64,000 nucleotides of DNA from Gonapodya sp. JEL0774 (lineage: Eukaryota; Monoblepharomycota; Monoblepharidomycetes; Monoblepharidales; Gonapodyaceae): contig JADIIX010000074.1 of NCBI GenBank assembly GCA_027604505.1, forward strand, positions 1-64,000, in the 5' to 3' direction. This document shows positions 23,324 to 34,400 of this stretch, piece after piece. The notes below the pieces were generated by a model, which saw only the letters and a program-made list of their open reading frames with translations, was not told where the DNA came from and made no database searches. Position 1 is the stretch's first letter. Each line of letters opens with the position of its first letter. Made by a program: the position numbers and the translations under genes.

Positions 23324-26300
23324 ATGGACGATTCCTCGGAAAGTTCTTTCGAGTCATTCCGTGAAGACAGCATTAGTGGGGACAGCTCACATGCGGATTT
23401 GCTCCAGCAACTCTGGCCCGATTCTTCAGAGAACTTACCGATTCCTTCCCATCAACGCTCTCCAATTGTTTCCCAGCATCGACTTGCTGACGTGAGCGCC
23501 GAACCTGCCAACCTTGAAGACGAAGAGCACAATAAGGCTCTCGCGAGCCTCATGTTTGGTTCTCCCGATGAATCATTCGAGTCGCCACAAAAAGAGAACG
23601 CAAACTCTCGCGCCGCGGTGGAGAACATCGACCCGCGATCGAGTGTTGAATATCTTCTTCACGCTAAGGTTAACGTCCCCAAGTCCGCCGAAACTCACGG
23701 CGTGGCATCACCAGGGACTCACATAGAGTTCTCAAACGTTCCATCATCGTCGTCGAAGTTGGAATCCACGGGAGTTCCTGGAATGTATGCTGTCGTTGCG
23801 CCTTCGTCGAAAGTGGAAATTACCAAAAATGTGTCCTCCCAACAACCTGGACGCTCGAATATTTTGACAACTTCTACGAGCTCGGGAACAGAGCTCGAGT
23901 CTGTACTGCAGACTACCAGCGCTTTGCTCAAACGTCTCAACCTCGGTCCTCCACAAGAACCAACATCTGTGTCAACTCCAATCTCACATCAGCACACACT
24001 CGCAAGACCCATGTCATCCCAGGACTACCTTGCCAGCAAGAATCTTGACGCACGACTATTTGCCCCTCGAGAAGCCCCAAAATCCTCGAAAACCATTCGG
24101 GCGCGAAGGGAACTCCCAGCACCACCGGCTACTCGATTTTCTCCGACGTACCGACAACCAACAACCTCCCAACCACTTAGCGGGGCTGTCGCAGTTCCTG
24201 ATCTTCTCACGACTGCACCCCAACCAAGAAGTCCGTCCAAACCTTCTCGGCAGGATCCAGCTTTGTTTGGCGACAGAGGGCGGCAACAGACAGTGGAGCC
24301 TTCGAATACGGTAGTCGAACCAACCACATTCGCTACACCACCTGCTGTTATTGGGCAATCTCTCACCACCCAAATTGTCGACCCCACTGCTTCCAAGCTA
24401 CACCGGAAACACACATCGGAGTTTGCTCGAACCTTTGGGAACAGCCATCCTCCCTCCACAATCGCCAGAATGCCAGGCGCATATCCCAGCTCTGATTCTT
24501 CAACATCGTTTGCACTGCCCTCTCACAATAACGACCGTCCACAAACAAAATTTCTCCATTTGAGCTTTTCCGTCTCGGGAGTTGCTGGTGGTTCAAGTTC
24601 GAGATACCCTAGTGCGAATGCCTCAACAGAATTTGAGGATATCGAAGGTGACTTGGGCGGAGTAGTCCTACCCTATGGCGTAAGCGACCACATGACCAAG
24701 GAAGACGCATCAAAAACTATCAAGAGCCTGTTCGCCGCTGTCCTTCAATCAGATCAAGCGGCAGCCAAATCAGAAGATTATATGAAACCGGAAGATTTGA
24801 CAGTTGACTTGCTGCCACATCAAATTACAGGGGTGCAATGGATGGCTGGTGCGTGGAACATTGTGAACAAGGTCCAAATCTTCCTCTCAGTCGTTGGGTT
24901 CTCCATTAGCACTGGAGAAAGCTAAACACAGAGGTGGAATACTTGCTGGTAAGTTTTGCGTCAATTGGCCATTCGGTGTTCAGTTACTGTGAACCCCCTC
25001 CCTCAGACGTGAGCATCTTCAACTTTATTTTGCATCAAACTGCTGTCTCAATCGTGCTGGCTCTCTGTCACAATTGATAAACGATACATCAACCTTAGGA
25101 TATGGGCTTAGGTGAGCGTCCGGTAGTGCATTGGCGTGTTTTTGCTCCGCTGCTTGCTTTTTGACATTTCGTAATTACCGAAAACTCAGGGAAAACTGTT
25201 CAATCCATCGCCCTTATTCTCACCAACCGACCTCCACTATCGGGTCCTCGAGCAACACTAGTCGTGGGTAAGGTCACAACTAAGTGTCGATGAGTATCCC
25301 GTCTGTCTCACTTAAGGCTTGAAAACAGCACCGGTCAGTCTTATATCTCAGTGGAAGGATGAGATCAAATCCAAGACGTTGTTGGGTGCGCTTAGAGTGA
25401 TGATTCACCACGGACCCGGGAGGACAAAAGATGTTCGGAAGTTTTCGGGCATGGATGTCATCCTGACAGTGAGCATATTCATTTCTCGCTGATTTGCATC
25501 TCGACGATTTCACTCACCTTTTTGCATAGTCATACTCAACGTTACAGCAAGAGTGCCCTTCAGCAAGGAAGAGTAAAAAGAGTGCGGATGTTAAGAAGCC
25601 AGAAAAGCCCCCCGGACCGTTACTGCTGATGAGATACTACAGAGTTATTCTAGGTGAGATGGCTGCTTTTGCGAACATTCGATGACCTTGCGGGAGCTCA
25701 TGTAAGTGGCGTCACAGACGAAGCACATAACATCAAGAACAAAGATACGGCGACTGCGAAGGCATGTTTTGAGCTCGAGGCGGAACATAGGTGGTGCCTG
25801 ACAGGGTAAGCTGCTAAAACCCCGTGCGCGTATGAACACAATATGCTCACAGTTCTATCTAGGACACCAATCCAGAACTCAGTGGACGACTTTTACAGCC
25901 TGTTAAAGTTTCTGCAGTTTAAACCATACGACGAGCACGCTTATTTCAAGCACTATATCACCTACTGGCTTACGAAAGGAAAAGGAGTTACAGCTATCAA
26001 GAGGCTCCAAGTGATAAGTATGTCTTTGAACAACCATTTCATCCTATGAACTTCAGACCTTGATCATACCCTATCCCTCCATTTCAGTAAAAGCCATTGT
26101 TATGCGTCGCACGAAGGCAGTCATCGACTTAAAACTGCCAAAAAAGACGATCCATCACGTTTTGTGTGACTTCACTCCTGTGGAAAGGTGAGGGAACATG
26201 TAAGATTCAAAGTGTTGGCGGTTGCTTCACCCTCCTCATGGCAGAGCGCTCTACAATGAGCACGAAGCGACAGCCAAAGCCAAAGTGACCGAAATGGTGG

Positions 26301-27598
26301 AAGAAGCTGGATTAGACAAGAATGTCAACACAATATCGGCATTAAACATTCTCTTGAAGTTGCGACAAAGTGAGTAATCTCTCGTGCATTGAATGTCACC
26401 CTCTCCTTTACGATTATGGACACGTTTCCCAGTATGCAATCATATGAAGCTCATCGGTGCCACTGACCTTGATACCATTGAAAGAGAGAATGAAGATGAT
26501 ACTGACGAGATGGACGATCTTGCCGCTGCGTTAAACAATATGAGCGTTGGCACCAAATGCAAATTCTGCTTTGACCCGTGAGTACCAGAAAAGATGTGGC
26601 ATGTGGCAGTCTGTTGAACAAGGAACAACAACTATGATGTTCTCAAACTGCTCTCCGAAGTCTCCCTCTGGGTGAAAATAGCCCATGTGCACGCTGTAGA
26701 AGCGTCCTCGTAAAATCTAACGGCAGCAACAACAAAGAAGACGCCAGAGAAACCACTCCGCGGAGCAGCGCCAAAGTTAACAAGGTCATTGAGATCATCA
26801 ATGACATCCGCCGAGCGAACCCAAGGGCTAAGACTATAGTATTCTCTCAATTTGTTAAGTAAGTCCGCGAAGACTCCCCGTGAAGACTCCGAACCTTTTT
26901 GTGGTTCTCAAATGTGTCGGGTAGGATGATTGACTTGTTGGAAGACCCGTTGAGGGCGAATGGGACGAATTTTCTCCGCTGTGAGCAAGATTGCAAAACC
27001 TCTCTTCCCGTCCTTACCATAAATAATTCCTGTTCCATAGACCAAGGTTCAATGAATGAAAAGAACCGATCGGAGGTTTTGAACAAGTTCAAAACAGATT
27101 CCCGCTGTACTGTCCTCTTGGCATCTCTAAAGTGTGCAAGCCTAGGACTCAACCTCACAGTTGCAAGCAACGTTATTCTTTTCGATCCTTGGTGGAACCC
27201 TGCGGTGAGTCATGTTGGTTTATGATCCCCTTCTCAGAGGTTGATCATGTGACATGTTTAGGTAGAGAACCAAGCGAGTGAGTCACAGAGTCTGAACACT
27301 AATATCTCGCTACGAGTAGACAGTTTATTTTTCATCCAATTTAGTGGATCGATCTCATCGGCTCGGTCAAACCAAGCCCGTCAACGTGTACAAGATCACC
27401 ATACGAGATACTGTGGAGGACCGCATATTGGAGATGCAAGCCCGGAAAGCCGCACTGGCAGATGGTGCTCTCGGAGAAGGCGAATACAATAACAAGAGCA
27501 AGGCAAAGTTGACTCTCGAGGAGATTGCATATATATTCTCCGTGGACGGAGTAATGGACGACGATCCTTCTCGGGGCAAGGGAAAGAGGAAAATCTGA
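23324..27598 (+). CDS. SNF2-family DNA translocase, Uls1/Ris1-like
   Basis: Nuclear ATP-dependent DNA translocase. The N-terminal 480 residues are Ser/Pro-rich and disordered. The ATPase follows in many small exons: LLPHQITGVQWMA + ALEKAKHRGGILADDMGLGK (motif I), VAPVSLISQWKDEIKSK (Ia), TDEAHNIKNKDTATAKA (motif II, DEAH), RWCLTGTPIQNSVDDFYSLL (III), VMRRTKAVIDLKLPKKT, TIVFSQFVKMIDLLEDPL (IV), VLLASLKCASLGLNLTVASN (V) and DRSHRLGQTKPVNVYKI (VI). Inserted between the two lobes is a compact zinc knuckle, CKFCFDPPCARCRS (C-x2-C-x4-C-x2-C), where Rad5/Rad16/Uls1 relatives carry a RING. That insertion, plus the DEAH box, argues for the Rad5/16-Uls1 branch; Uls1 is a SUMO-targeted factor. Exons assigned by eye near motif I are 23324-24848, 24910-24948, 25007-25008, 25099-25111 and 25190 onward; near motif VI there is a 16-nt exon at 27262-27277, and the next exon starts at 27345. 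Confidence 0.88.
25007..25008 (+). other. Candidate 2-nt microexon (AC) in SNF2 Walker A
   Basis: The sequence reads CCCTCAG|AC|GTGAGC, an acceptor and a donor two bases apart. Exon 24910-24948 ends GCT G before GTAAGT; the next exon after the following acceptor is GATATGGGCTTAG (25099-25111), and the exon after that begins GGAAAACT (25190). Joining G+AC+GATATGGGCTTAG+GGAAAACT gives GAC GAT ATG GGC TTA GGG AAA ACT (DDMGLGKT), the exact SNF2 motif I. Leaving AC out breaks the frame. Confidence 0.75.
25099..25111 (+). other. 13-nt microexon in SNF2 motif I
   Basis: Bounded by CCTTAG and GTGAGC, it supplies codons for D-M-G-L and the first base of the next Gly. It is flanked by introns of 90 nt (25009-25098) and 78 nt (25112-25189). 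Confidence 0.8.
27262..27277 (+). other. 16-nt microexon in SNF2 motif VI
   Basis: Between GTTTAG and GTGAGT. It joins NPA (exon ending 27204) to DRSHRLGQ (exon starting 27345), giving NPAVENQAMDRSHRLGQ in frame. Confidence 0.75.
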
Positions 27599-27719
27599 AA
27601 TTTTATAGGGCGCACCAAGCAAATGATTCTGGTGTCCCGATATAAATGTATTTTGATAGATGCTGATTATGTGTACTTTCTTGATGGTGGTGAGAAACAG
27701 AACCAGGTGACAGAGGAAG

Positions 27720-29677
27720 ATGCCACGAATACCCACTACTTTTATCAAGGCGCTAGAGTTCTTCTGCGGAATCGGCGGCTTGCATTACAGCTTTGAGTTT
27801 TCGAGGGTACCAGGAGAAGTTCTCGCTGGTGCGAGTGAATCTCCCCGTTTTTCTCTCCAACCATCTCCAACCACCAAACACACCCAGCTTTTGACATCTC
27901 TCCTCAGACGAATGAATGGTGTGTGATTTTGCTTGGAGGCCGCGCATCTTCTCCTGGCATCCTAACGTTGCGACGACTGTCGGCAACTGAGCAGCTATGA
28001 GTTCAACTTCGGGATTGAGCCAATTCAAGTGGGAATCGATCATCTCACGGTGGAAGCGATTGAAAAGTACGAAGCGAATGCATGGTTTTTGAGCCCTCCA
28101 TGTCAACCCTACGTCCGTGGTGAGCCTTTTGATTGAATATTCTCCAACTTCTTTCCGCCCGTATTGTCTAAACTTCGTTGCACCAAGGTGGAAAGCACCG
28201 AGATGACCAGGATCCTCGCGCTCGTGGTCTCATCAATCTCATAGATATCTTACCGAAGCTACGGGACCCACCATCCTTCCTCTTCCTGGAGAATGTGTTC
28301 ATGTTCGAGCAAAGCAAGTCGCGGGCACTCCTTGTGGACGCACTCGACCTCATGGGTTATGATGTGGCGGAATTTATGGTGTCATCTATGCAGTTTGGAG
28401 TTCCCAACGATCGGCAAAGATACTACCTGATTGTGAGTCCGAGTTTCTTCCCCTATAAAGGCACCTTCCTTCAGCTCAGCTCTTACCGAACAGGCCAGAC
28501 TGCCTGCGGATGGTACTCGGTGTCCGCGTCCGCGTGGTGGTGTGCCTTACCTTGAAAATTTTCGACTGTTTACGTCCTGGCCCCCACCTCCTGCACCACA
28601 AAACATCCCTGCAACTCACTTTCGACAGAAAGAGTCGATTCAAGTGACTCCTGTGCCGGAGGGAGAGCCAACTGGTGATGAGGTAGTGCAATCAACACGT
28701 AATGCAGACATCACATTGAAGGACGACCACGTTGCCCTGGAGAATAGTGCACCCGGACGGATGTTTTGTGCGCTTAAACTCGGCGAGTTTGACTTAACGG
28801 GTATCCCGCTCATCAAAAGCTATCTAGAAACGATGGAAATGTCAGAAACTGGTGATCCGTATATCGTCCCACCTGCTTATTTGCTCAAGAGACAAGGCTT
28901 CAGGTTCGGTGGGTGAACGAGGATATCACATCCTTGCTGCTTTTAATCTGAAGCTCTGATCTCACAGATATCGTTAGACCAGAAGATCGGAAGTGCAGTG
29001 CCTTCACAAAGGCGTATGGAACGAACTATGTAGTCGGAACGGGCGCATACTTGCAGACATCTGGATTTGGGGTAATGTGGAATTTATGATTTCTGAGTTT
29101 TGCAAGTTTCAATGAACAGATTCTGCATTGGCAGGCGGAAGTTGATTGGTCCCGTCCAGAAACCCTTCTCCCTCTTCGCCTTCGTTACTTCACCCCGACA
29201 GAAATCGCTCGGTTGCACCAGTTTCCTATCGACACGAGCGTTGCTCATTATCCTGCTGATGCTGATGCCTACGTGCCGTGGACTGATGAATGCTGGAAAC
29301 GAGCACGTGTGCAGAAGGACGCAATATTTCGAGAGAAACTCACGGGCAAATCTGCCAATATCCAGCAGAGAAAGAAGTTGAAAAGGACTCATTTGAAGCC
29401 AGATGGATCTCACTCAGATGCGCTTGCTGATGGTGGAAGTCCCAGTTCTGGGGAAGTTGAGGGAATGACTGAGTCCCGCGGTTGCGAACCCGCTCCCCGT
29501 CCTCTGTTCGAGAACGGCCGTGCACCTTTGCATAGGTTCGCCTTTCCGCCCACGGTAACGTTGAAGCATAGGTGGCGCGCTTTGGGCAATAGTCTGAGTG
29601 TTGTGACGGTTGGGACCCTCATGAGGGATGTGCTTTTTGACTTGGATGAAAACAGGTTCTTTGCAACTTCCCATTAG
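27720..29677 (+). CDS. Dnmt2/TRDMT1-type tRNA (cytosine-38-C5) methyltransferase
   Basis: Methylates C38 of tRNA-Asp in metazoans and fission yeast. Motif I is LEFFCGIGGLHYSFE. By joining GCTG at 27832 to an exon beginning after CACCCAG near 27889 and then to CTATGAG near 27995, the SAM-binding strand 2 region becomes EVLAAFDISPQTNECYEFNF, matching the family. Motif IV is SPPCQPYVR with the catalytic Cys, continuing over an intron to GGKHRDDQDPRARGL. Motif VI is FLFLENVFMFEQSKS; motif VIII is QFGVPNDRQRYYLI. The Dnmt2 signature region reads KCSAFTKAYGTNYVVGTGAY, so the usual Cys of the C-F-T tripeptide is Ala. Motif X is RWRALGNSLSVVTVGTLM near the C-terminus. There is no N-terminal regulatory domain, as expected for Dnmt2. 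An extra segment of about 60 residues of uncertain role precedes motif X. Confidence 0.9.
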
Positions 29678-29836
29678 GATCGCTCTTAATTATTATTTTG
29701 TGTAAATGCGCATGTGCTGGGTACTCGGGAATCACTGTATGATACACACGTGGGGGAAAAGGGCAAAGATGGTCCCCCCGGCCACAGATGTACACCTCCG
29801 ACAGGACCGAGTGGAGCGTCTGGCAACCACACGACC

Positions 29837-31338
29837 ATGCCGGACGTGGAGAAGTACGCCAAACAGGATAAGCTCGGTGAAGGAACTTACGCAACAGTGT
29901 TTAGGGTGAGTCGTCCTTTCAGCTGATGTCGCGTACTGGACACACTCAAATGTCGCGTACTTGTCTCGGGCTTGTTCTTTTGTTACATCTGCCACGATTG
30001 GACACTTCGCATCGTCTAACACTTGGCAAATTGCTCATGCCGTCCCTATTCCGTCTGTAATCATACTAGGGCAAGAACCGTCTAACCGGTGATGTCGTTG
30101 CACTCAAAGAGATTCACCTCGACTCGGAGGAGGGTGCTCCTTCCACAGCAATTCGAGAAATCTCATTGATGAAGGAGCTTCGTCACCCAAATATTGTGCG
30201 CCTCTACGACGTCATTCACTCTGAGCGGACCCTTACTCTTGTGTTCGAGTACATGGACCAGGACCTCAAGAAGTATATGGATACGCACGGGAATGGTGGC
30301 GCTCTTGATCCCTTTCTATGCAAGCACTTCCTTTATCAAATCCTCAAAGGGATTGCTTTCTGCCATGAGAATCGGGTGCTCCACCGTGATCTCAAACCCC
30401 AAAATCTTCTCATCAACGGTCATGGAGAGTTGAAACTCGCCGATTTTGGACTGGCTAGAGCTTTTGGTATCCCCGTGAATACTTTTTCGAACGAAGTTGT
30501 GACCCTCTGGTATCGGTGAGTGCCCTGAGTCGTGTGTATTGAAATATGGTGGGAATTTAGGAGCAAACCGTCACTTAATCTCAGCGCTCCCGATGTTCTG
30601 CTTGGTTCTCGTAATTACTCCACCTCTATTGATATGTGGTCAGTCGGCTGCATTATGGCGGAGATGTACTCAGGGAAGCCCATGTTTCCAGGGAAAACAA
30701 ACGAAGACCAGCTCAACAAGATCTTCAAATTACTCGGTACCCCTAACGACAATACATGGCCGCGCGTCTCCGAATACCCCGAATTCAAAAAGAACTTCCC
30801 TTTCTATTCACCTCAACCTCTCACCGCAAAACTCCCCATGATCGATCCGACTGGCATGGACTTGTTGCAAAGCTTACTCCAGTACCAACCCCACCGCCGC
30901 ATTTCCGCAAAAGATGCCATGAATCACCCGTACTTTACAGATCTGAATCAGGCTTCGGCATTGCAGCGCAGTCTGTTTAGCATGGGAGCAGGCCCGGGAG
31001 GACATCTGACTTGCGCACAGGCAATGGCGAGCTTAGGCCTTCAGTCTGTAGCAGGCTACGTTGCAAATCCGCCTGGATACCCGCCTGGAGCTCCGCAGAT
31101 GACCATGGGTCAAGCTCCCTTGGCGATTGGGATGCCCATGCAGGGTGCGGTCATGATGCCACCTGGTGCGGTCAATATGAACATTGTTGGTGGAGCTTAT
31201 AGTGCCGTGCCTGTTGTTGCCGGACCGAGCATTTCGGCCTATCAACACCAGCACCAACCGCAGATTGGACAGCCCGCTTATACGAACGCGCAACAACCAC
31301 AGCCGCCGCCGTACCAATATTACTACTCAGTGCAATGA
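29837..31338 (+). CDS. Pho85/CDK5-like cyclin-dependent kinase with Gln/Pro-rich tail
   Basis: Three exons, 29837-29905, 30070-30515 and 30585-31338, give 422 residues with clean phases. The kinase domain is complete: GEGTYATVF (glycine loop), [10 protein letters not shown] (catalytic Lys), [15 protein letters not shown] (PSTAIRE cyclin-binding helix), [30 protein letters not shown] and [14 protein letters not shown]. The activation loop has Ser-Asn-Glu where CDK1/2 have Thr-x-Glu, which is typical of the Pho85/CDK5 class that needs no T-loop phosphorylation. Pho85 controls phosphate signalling, glycogen and cell-cycle entry with various cyclins. After the usual end of the kinase (about residue 295) the protein continues about 125 residues rich in Gly, Pro, Met and Gln (for example [20 protein letters not shown]), longer than yeast Pho85. 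Confidence 0.93.
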
Positions 31339-31423
31339 TGTTATCTTTGTGATTAATTTGGTAGAACTTCACTAAATGATTTATGCATGAAGAGCAACAC
31401 GATTTGCTTATTGATGAAAGTGA

Positions 31424-34400
31424 TCATGAGGTAGCCCTTCGTATCATTGATGCGGGCATCTCTGGCACCGTAAGTCTTCGGAATGTTTCGAAAGCACCAG
31501 ACAAGCTCTCGAGTAGGACCTCCACATCTCGAGCAGACTTGACGTAAAAGTGGGCATCAGTTGAACGTTTAGTACTTCCAGCCCTCACGGTAAAGCACTT
31601 TGATCTGTCGGGATCCCAAATGGGCCTTTGGTTGTTTTTGATTTGCTTGTGTGAGGTGGAGCGCTTCAGAGCGCTGACCTCCCCCTCCGCAAGTTTTGTT
31701 CGCGGGATACGCGTCGGCGACGGAGGAATATCGACACTTGCTCCCGTTTGAACAATCGCTGGAAGTGAGCTTGCAGGATCTCTAAGAAAGGCGAATATTG
31801 GCTCGTCAGTTCTGTCGTATGTAGAAAGTGGTACACTGTCAGACTTGAAAACCACCAGCTGTCCGCCGACCAAGTCTACACACCGATCGTAGTCATCCCC
31901 TCCACCACCTCCACATAAGATGAAGTCGAAGACCGGAGGCTTTTGTACGTTCGTGGTGGGTTTGGCAACTCCATCCAACGAAGAGAGAAATTGGTAAAGA
32001 TCTTTCAAGATGCTCCTTGCTGCCGAACCTTTGTCGACAGCAGACGGATGTATCTCGATCCGACGATTTCCTTGTTCGGATGAGAGATTATTTGGGCACT
32101 GAAACTCGCTCAAAGACATGGTGCGTGCTCACCAGTGTATATCGTCAGAGGTAAACTTAGTAACGTTTGTAATTGGGTGCATGGAGATCACACGGAGGAG
32201 CAAGCGTGACGGAGTAAATTAAGGATGATAATGCAAACTTCTGGATAAAAACACGTACCTTGAAAGCGCTTTCTCCATATGACTCAACAGTTCGCCAGCT
32301 TGCCACGACCCGAGAGTTGGGTCGGCACGACCGTAAACAAAAGCCATGTCAATCTGATAGAAAAGGTCGATTTCCTCGAGTTGATTTAATTCCATGTGAA
32401 TTGAGAACAACGCTAACCTCTTTATCCTCAACAAACGCGCCAGGGGTCCTTTCTGCATAGGCATCAAAGACGGGTCGGACGTCATCTTAAACGGCAAGTC
32501 AAACTCGATTTAAAACCACCTCCAGATGCACTGTAGACCTGCACTAACCATGCCAGTGAAGATCGACATGCTCCGCGAGTGTGATCCACTCACTCTCGCC
32601 GCTGTTTGCAATCGACGGAATAACCTTTGCGTGTGCGTCCATCTGTTGATCATCGACACTCTTTATTACGCTCGAGAACTCTGCAGGGTGTCGATAGAAG
32701 CAGCCTGCCGGGCGACATATTACTTAGAAGTGCAGGCCGCAACATTTGGAAAACATACCGTGTTCTGCAACCAGACCTACGCCAGTTGTCTGTTTAAAAA
32801 ATACTGATTAAAATCCACGAGGACCGAATCATTCAACGAATTCACCCCAAACCAGTCATGTAACTTTTGTCTGCTCCTCCCAGAGAATATGTAAACATAA
32901 GTATCCTGCAGGGAAATACAACACTGAACAACTGAAGTGGGCACAATACTAGTACGGCAAACAGTACCGGGCGTCCAGATAACCGTTCCAGGAGTTTTAA
33001 CGTTTTCACTGATGGGCGGGTGGAGTCTGATAGGGCGCTGAGAGTCTGAGCCGATGGAGCTCCCAAAATCAAATCCATCTCAAGGAAAATGACCCTTGCA
33101 TTAGCAGAGAAAATGAACCGGCTCGCCACCTCTCTGATATTCAAACGCTGGCTGTTCACTACCGTGGAATACTCGGCTGCAATTCTCTAATGACAAGAGA
33201 TATTATATGCCCCCGTTTCCATGGAGCAAACAAACAATTGCGAGCAAACACCTACCTTCAACTCGTTGATGAAACTGGTGCCCCAGAACGCGGCAGTGTA
33301 CTTGTTTACATAGCGGAGCATCTGGCGGTGCCTCACTCTACGCTCGTAGTCTGGAACCTCGAGAGCTTCTTTAATTGCCTCTGAAAGATCTTTTGTACTC
33401 CAGGGGTTGACAATAATGGCGCCATTAAGAGACTGCGCGGCGCTGTCAACATGTATAGTTCCTCAGCGTTGTTTGGTGCTTCTACGTCCATGTAAGCAAA
33501 CTTACCCAGTAAACTCTGAAAGTATCAGGACACCGGCTTTTGCAACCTGTGATGCAACGTATTCAAAAGAAACCAGGTTCAGACCGTCACTACGCGCAGA
33601 TACAGTGTATGAATGACGAGTTTGTTTTGCAAGAATGCCCGCTCCCTACCGTGTTGATGTTATGAGGCACACGTCGGAGACGGCGTAAAGAGAGACAAGC
33701 TCGGCAAATTCAACTGAGCGATGCATGAAATGAATTGGTTGATATGTAACAGTTCCTAAATGCACATGCCCACATATGCGTGCGAATTTGATGAGAAGCA
33801 CGTCGTGATCTTGTTCTATTAAAACTAACCAAATTTTCCATTGACCCGTCCAACGAGTTCATTGACTTTGCTTTGTAAAGTTGCATACTGAAGCAAGCCG
33901 AAGAATTGCCCGAACATTAAAGGAATCAGAGCAAAACTGTCTTGTAAGTACCCGTGTTTACCTCTTCGACATCCTGTCGGCTCGGAACTGCAACCTGAAC
34001 AAGCACAACTTTCTCTCTCCATTCAGGATGTCTTTCTAAAAATAGTTCGAACGCTTCGAATTTTTTCGGAACTCCTGCAATAATTGAGTAAGGGCTTGCG
34101 AGCGCACAGCATTGCACGGCCTACCTTTTATATAGTCCAAGCGATCGACACCAACGATCACCTTTAAGCCCTTGAATTGAGATGATAGTTCCTCGATCCT
34201 CATCTTGGTTGACTCCTGCTGCAGCTGATGCTCGAACCTAATGGCGGGAAGTTCTGCGATCCGCGAGGTCATATCTAATGCAAATGTGTAACATACTTTT
34301 CAGGATCTATTCCAATCGGAAACGTTCCAACCTAAATTGAACTTTGTTTTAACTTTTGGTGGAGCCATTGTAAGTGATTTCTGACTCACGCGAACCAGTC

